DNA of 33,367 nucleotides. It comes from JBKPIY01 sp046730475 (GTDB lineage: Bacteria; Actinomycetota; Thermoleophilia; Solirubrobacterales; 70-9). This document shows, one piece after another, positions 30,420 to 33,367 of the stretch; position 1 is the first letter of the stretch; each line of letters begins with the position of its first letter. Where the stretch lies: NCBI GenBank assembly GCA_046730475.1, contig JBKPIY010000022.1, positions 1 to 33,367 on the forward strand, given 5' to 3'. The position numbers were made by a program, and so were the translations under genes. The notes beneath the pieces were generated by a model. It was not told the DNA's origin. It made no database searches and worked only from the letters and a program-made list of their open reading frames with translations.

Positions 30420-32038
30420 CGGCGGCGATCGGCGCGCCGCGGGAGCGGCGCGGGCGGATCGCCGATCTCCGCCCGGCAGGCCTCGCCCCGGCAGCGGATC
30501 AGGTCGAGGAGGTGGGCGAAGAGCCACTCTCGCACCGGCGCGTAGCGGGGGTCCCGGTCGAGCGAGCGGAGTTGGGCGGGATCGCGATCCATGTCGTAGA
30601 GCTCGCTGTCCCCGGTCCCGTAGAGGACGTACTGGTAGCGATCGGTGCGGATCGCCCGGTAGGGGGGAGCCCGGTCGCCGGTCGCGAGCGGCCTCGCCCG
30701 GCCCTTCTCCATGTCGAGGTTCTTGACCCCCGATAGGCGCGCCAGCCCCGTCTTCGAGGTCGCCTTCCTGGCCGCGGAGGGCTCGCCCTCGTCTCCGCCG
30801 TTGCCCCTGCCGGGCCCGGTGTCGCCCTCGAGCAGGATCGGCCTGGTGGTCCGCAGGGTGGGGTCCTCGGCGTAGGGCAACAGCGAGCGGCCGTCGAGCG
30901 AGGGGTCGTCGATCCCTGCAACCTGGAGGATCGTCTCGGCGATGTCGACGTTGTCCACCAGCTCGTCGCTGACCGTGCCTGGGGCGATCCCGGGCCCGCG
31001 GATCAGCAGTGGGACGTGGCTGGCCGGCTCGTAGGGCAGGTACTTGCCCCCCGTCAGCCGGTGCTCTCCGCGGAAGAGGCCGTTGTCGGACGTGAAGATC
31101 AGGTAGGTGTTCTCGAGCAGGCCGTCTTGGTCGAGGGCGTGGATCAGGGCGTTGACCGAATCGTCGACCGCGAGCAGGGTCTCGCGGCGCCGGCGCTCCT
31201 GATCGTCGAGCTTGGCCGCCTCACCGGGGCCGAACCGCTTGGGGGCGTCGCGGCGGAGCCAGCGCGGCTTGTCGGACACGTCCCGCTCGTTGTACCCGGG
31301 CGGATGGGGAATCGGCCTGTACTGCTTGCGGTAGATATCTCGGGCGGCGGGGGTGAAGGGGTAGTGCGGGGCGCTGTAGCTCAGCTCGAGGTAGAAGGGC
31401 TGGCCTAGCGAGCCGGCGCGCTCGACGAAGTCGAGGGCCTTGGCGCCGAACACGTCGGTCGAGTAGTCGGCCTCGTCGGCTCCATAATGGACCGTGGCCG
31501 GGACCCCGGCGGGGCCCTGCTCGACCAGGTTGTAGTCGTAGTAGACCTTGACCTCCCCCCCGATCCTTCCGTACCACTCGTCCCAGCCGGGGGGAACGTA
31601 GAGCCCGTCCGCGGCGCTGTAACCGTTCAGGTACTTGCCGATCAGGGCGGTGTGGTAGCCGGCGTCCTTGAGCCGCACCGGCAGCGCCACCGGCTCGTCC
31701 GGCACGAACCGTTTCCAGCCGCCGTAGATGCCGCCGTTCCCCCGGACGCCGTGATTGTGCATGTAGAGGCCGGTCAGGATCGAGGCGCGGGATGGGCAGC
31801 AGAGGGGGAACGAGACGTAGGCGCGGGTGAAGGTCGCCCCCTCGTCGGCGATCTCGCGCCGGACGTTCGGAACAGCACCCATCTCGCCGACCGTCTGGTC
31901 GTCCGTGAGCAGGACGATCACGTTCGGCGGGGTGGGTGGGGCCCCCGCGGCGTGGCCCCCCGGGCCGACGGCGAGCAGTCCGACCCCGAGGACGCCGGAG
32001 GCCACGAGCAGGCAGGTCGGGAGGAGGCGTCGAGGCAT
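30416..32038 (-). CDS. Exported sulfatase with canonical Cys-type motif
   Basis: A 540-residue sulfatase with a signal peptide (RRLLPTCLLVASGVLGVGLLAV), ending near Ala31. Metal ligands include LLTDDQ and SDNGLFRGEH. The signature FPLCCPSRASILTGLYMHNHG places Cys80 at the formylglycine site. It is closely similar in plan to the neighbour at 28887, sharing NHGVR, the KYLNGY/RYLNGY segment, PGWD(E/D)W and a DVSDKPR(W/Y)LRR stretch, so the two look like duplicates now facing each other. It likely hydrolyses sulfate esters of a polymer or glycoside outside the membrane. ATG 32038 is preferred over TTG 32059. The last codons are Arg-rich. TAG shares two bases with the TAA of the convergent gene. 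Confidence 0.9.
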   Translation of the reverse strand: MPRRLLPTCLLVASGVLGVGLLAVGPGGHAAGAPPTPPNVIVLLTDDQTVGEMGAVPNVRREIADEGATFTRAYVSFPLCCPSRASILTGLYMHNHGVRGNGGIYGGWKRFVPDEPVALPVRLKDAGYHTALIGKYLNGYSAADGLYVPPGWDEWYGRIGGEVKVYYDYNLVEQGPAGVPATVHYGADEADYSTDVFGAKALDFVERAGSLGQPFYLELSYSAPHYPFTPAARDIYRKQYRPIPHPPGYNERDVSDKPRWLRRDAPKRFGPGEAAKLDDQERRRRETLLAVDDSVNALIHALDQDGLLENTYLIFTSDNGLFRGEHRLTGGKYLPYEPASHVPLLIRGPGIAPGTVSDELVDNVDIAETILQVAGIDDPSLDGRSLLPYAEDPTLRTTRPILLEGDTGPGRGNGGDEGEPSAARKATSKTGLARLSGVKNLDMEKGRARPLATGDRAPPYRAIRTDRYQYVLYGTGDSELYDMDRDPAQLRSLDRDPRYAPVREWLFAHLLDLIRCRGEACRAEIGDPPAPLPRRADRRR

Positions 32039-32085
32039 TGTTCGGTTCAACACCGGCAACGCCTGACGAGAGCGGGGGTGGCGTT

Positions 32086-33367
32086 CTACTCGATCTTCGC
32101 CAGCACGTCGCCCGACGACACCGAGGCGCCCTCGGAGACGGCCAGTGTGCTCAGCCTGCCCGAGCGGTGGGCGGTGATCTCGTTCTCCATCTTCATCGCC
32201 TCGATCACGCAGATCAGATCACCCTCGGAGACCTCATCGCCCTGGGAGACCGCGACCTTGAGCACGGTTCCCTGCAGCGGCGAGACCAGGTCCTCGGAAG
32301 CGACGGAGGTAACGGCTCCCCCGCCCCGCTGCTTGCGCCTGGGTGGACGCTTCAGCCCAGGCCCGGTGCTGCCGCCCGCGTTCGCGCCGGCCTGGGCCGG
32401 GTCGCCAAGCACTTTGACGTCGAACAGCTTCCCGCCCACCTCGACCTTGAAGTCGCGGGCGATCGGGACCTCGTCGGCGGCTCCGACGCTCTCGGCGGTC
32501 TCCGCGGCGGCGAGCGCCCTCAGCCACGTGCGGTCGCCGACCAGGTCCCGGCCGGTCTCGCCGTTCGACCACTGCTCGGTTGCCAGGATCGCGCGGTGGA
32601 AGGGAATCAGGGTGGTAAGGCCCCCGACCTCGTACTCGTCGAGGGCGCGAAGCATCCTCGCCGTCGCATGCTCGCGGTCGACGTCCCAGACGATCAGCTT
32701 GGCGACCAGAGGGTCGTACATCGGGGTGACCTCGGAGCCCGCCTCGACGCCGGAATCCACCCGGACGCCGGGGCCGGCCGGCTCGCGGTAGGAGGTGATC
32801 CGACCGGGCGTGGGCGCGAAGTTCTTGTGGGCGGCCTCGGCGTTGATCCGGCATTCGATCGCGTGCCCTCGAAGCTCGACCTCCTCCTGGGAGATCGACA
32901 GCGGCTCCCCGGCTGCCACCCTCACCTGCTCGCGGACGATGTCGATGCCCGTGACCATTTCGGTGACGCAGTGCTCGACCTGGACCCTGGTGTTCATCTC
33001 CAGGAAGAAGTAGTCCTCGGCCAGCTGGAGCCCTTCGACCGTTCCCGCCGATCGGTAGTCGACCGCGGCCGCGGCCTCGGTGGCGATCCTCCCGATCCGC
33101 TCGCGCATCTCGGCGTCGACCTTCGGTCCCGGCGCCTCCTCGATCAGCTTCTGGTGGCGGCGCTGAATCGAGCAGTCCCGCTCGCCGAGGTGGATCACGT
33201 TCCCCTTTGCGTCGGCGAGCACCTGGACCTCGACATGGCGCGGGTCGTCCAGGTATCGCTCGAGATAGACGGTCGGGTCGCTGAAGAACTTCTCCCCCTC
33301 CCTAGCCGCCCCCTCGAACGCCTCGGAGAGGGACTCCTCGTCGACCGCCACCCGGAAACCCTTGCCG
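32086..33367 (-). CDS. Acyl-CoA carboxylase alpha subunit (biotin carboxylase + carrier), 3' part
   Basis: The last 426 residues of a fused biotin carboxylase and biotin carrier protein; the 5' part lies beyond the right edge. Visible in order are the ATP-grasp loop GKGFRVAVDEESL, VEVQVLADAKGNVIHLGERDCSIQRRHQKLIEEAPG, the catalytic FFLEMNTRVQVEHCVTEMVTG, then HAIECRINAEAAHKNFAPTPGRI. A linker and the biotinyl domain (LVSPLQGTVLKVAVSQGDEV) close the protein, with the biotin-accepting Lys in VIEAMKMEN. Such subunits carboxylate acetyl- or propionyl-CoA with a separate beta subunit, feeding malonyl- or methylmalonyl-CoA synthesis. The partner gene is not in the window. It runs in the same direction as the sulfatase gene but is separated from it by about 47 bases. 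Confidence 0.95.
   Translation of the reverse strand, partial: GKGFRVAVDEESLSEAFEGAAREGEKFFSDPTVYLERYLDDPRHVEVQVLADAKGNVIHLGERDCSIQRRHQKLIEEAPGPKVDAEMRERIGRIATEAAAAVDYRSAGTVEGLQLAEDYFFLEMNTRVQVEHCVTEMVTGIDIVREQVRVAAGEPLSISQEEVELRGHAIECRINAEAAHKNFAPTPGRITSYREPAGPGVRVDSGVEAGSEVTPMYDPLVAKLIVWDVDREHATARMLRALDEYEVGGLTTLIPFHRAILATEQWSNGETGRDLVGDRTWLRALAAAETAESVGAADEVPIARDFKVEVGGKLFDVKVLGDPAQAGANAGGSTGPGLKRPPRRKQRGGGAVTSVASEDLVSPLQGTVLKVAVSQGDEVSEGDLICVIEAMKMENEITAHRSGRLSTLAVSEGASVSSGDVLAKIE

Noticed and set aside
28677..30527. Long minus-strand open frame opposite the first sulfatase
   Set aside because: It is an antisense shadow of an intact sulfatase; the translation has no recognisable motif.
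1..33367. CRISPR array, transposon, phage or toxin-antitoxin system
   Set aside because: No regularly spaced repeats, no transposase, integrase, capsid or paired toxin-antitoxin genes were seen on either strand.

Overview
The window looks like the chromosome of a high-GC actinobacterium, most probably of the class Thermoleophilia (Solirubrobacterales or a relative). This is inferred from strong GC bias, frequent GTG and TTG starts, apparently leaderless promoters, a secreted Ig-like protein of a type common in that class, a deazaflavin (F420)-type reductase, and an acyl-CoA carboxylase with fused biotin carboxylase and biotin carrier. No rRNA or named marker gene is present, so the placement is not proven.

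Left part, 1-6.95 kb: an accessory and decaying segment. It starts with the tail of a FtsX/MacB-type ABC permease. Next comes a 3' half of tRNA-Pro(GGG) with no matching 5' half, which looks like an old integration scar. An intact ArsR-SRPBCC pair and a DUF1579-like gene stand among broken genes: a VOC/glyoxalase remnant, an SRPBCC remnant spliced into a DHA2-type MFS exporter, a frameshifted kelch-type protein and an lgt copy with two compensating frameshifts. An intact tRNA-Phe(GAA) closes the segment.

Middle, 7.2-16.1 kb: mostly intact genes. A secreted protein is followed by a perfect 34-bp palindrome. Then comes a tightly overlapping leftward operon of folP, an MrfA/YprA-like repair helicase and a LOG-family protein. 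A HAD phosphatase diverges from folP. clpP follows, with a promoter that carries an ArsR-style palindrome between -35 and -10. Divergent from clpP lies a second SRPBCC-ArsR pair, then a DtxR-family metal regulator that converges on a Ddn-like reductase.

16.3-24 kb: a three-gene unit encodes a short citryl-CoA-lyase-like protein, a PaaK-like acyl-CoA ligase and a glutathione S-transferase. It converges on a 1,136-residue zinc-ribbon/cyclase/AAA/TPR regulator. A MarR gene with an apparently leaderless promoter and built-in operator follows, then frameshifted ABM-monooxygenase and TetR genes.

24.1-33.4 kb: core and exported functions. These are a PLP aminotransferase, a SnoaL-like protein, sucC-sucD (succinyl-CoA synthetase), a haloacid-dehalogenase-like HAD, two convergent exported sulfatases whose stop codons overlap (one with Ser, one with Cys at the formylglycine position), and the 3' part of an acyl-CoA carboxylase alpha subunit that runs off the right edge.

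No CRISPR array, transposase, integrase or complete novel defence system is visible. The leads most worth following are the clpP operator, the citryl-CoA lyase/ligase/GST unit, the Ser/Cys sulfatase pair and the tRNA-bounded gene graveyard.
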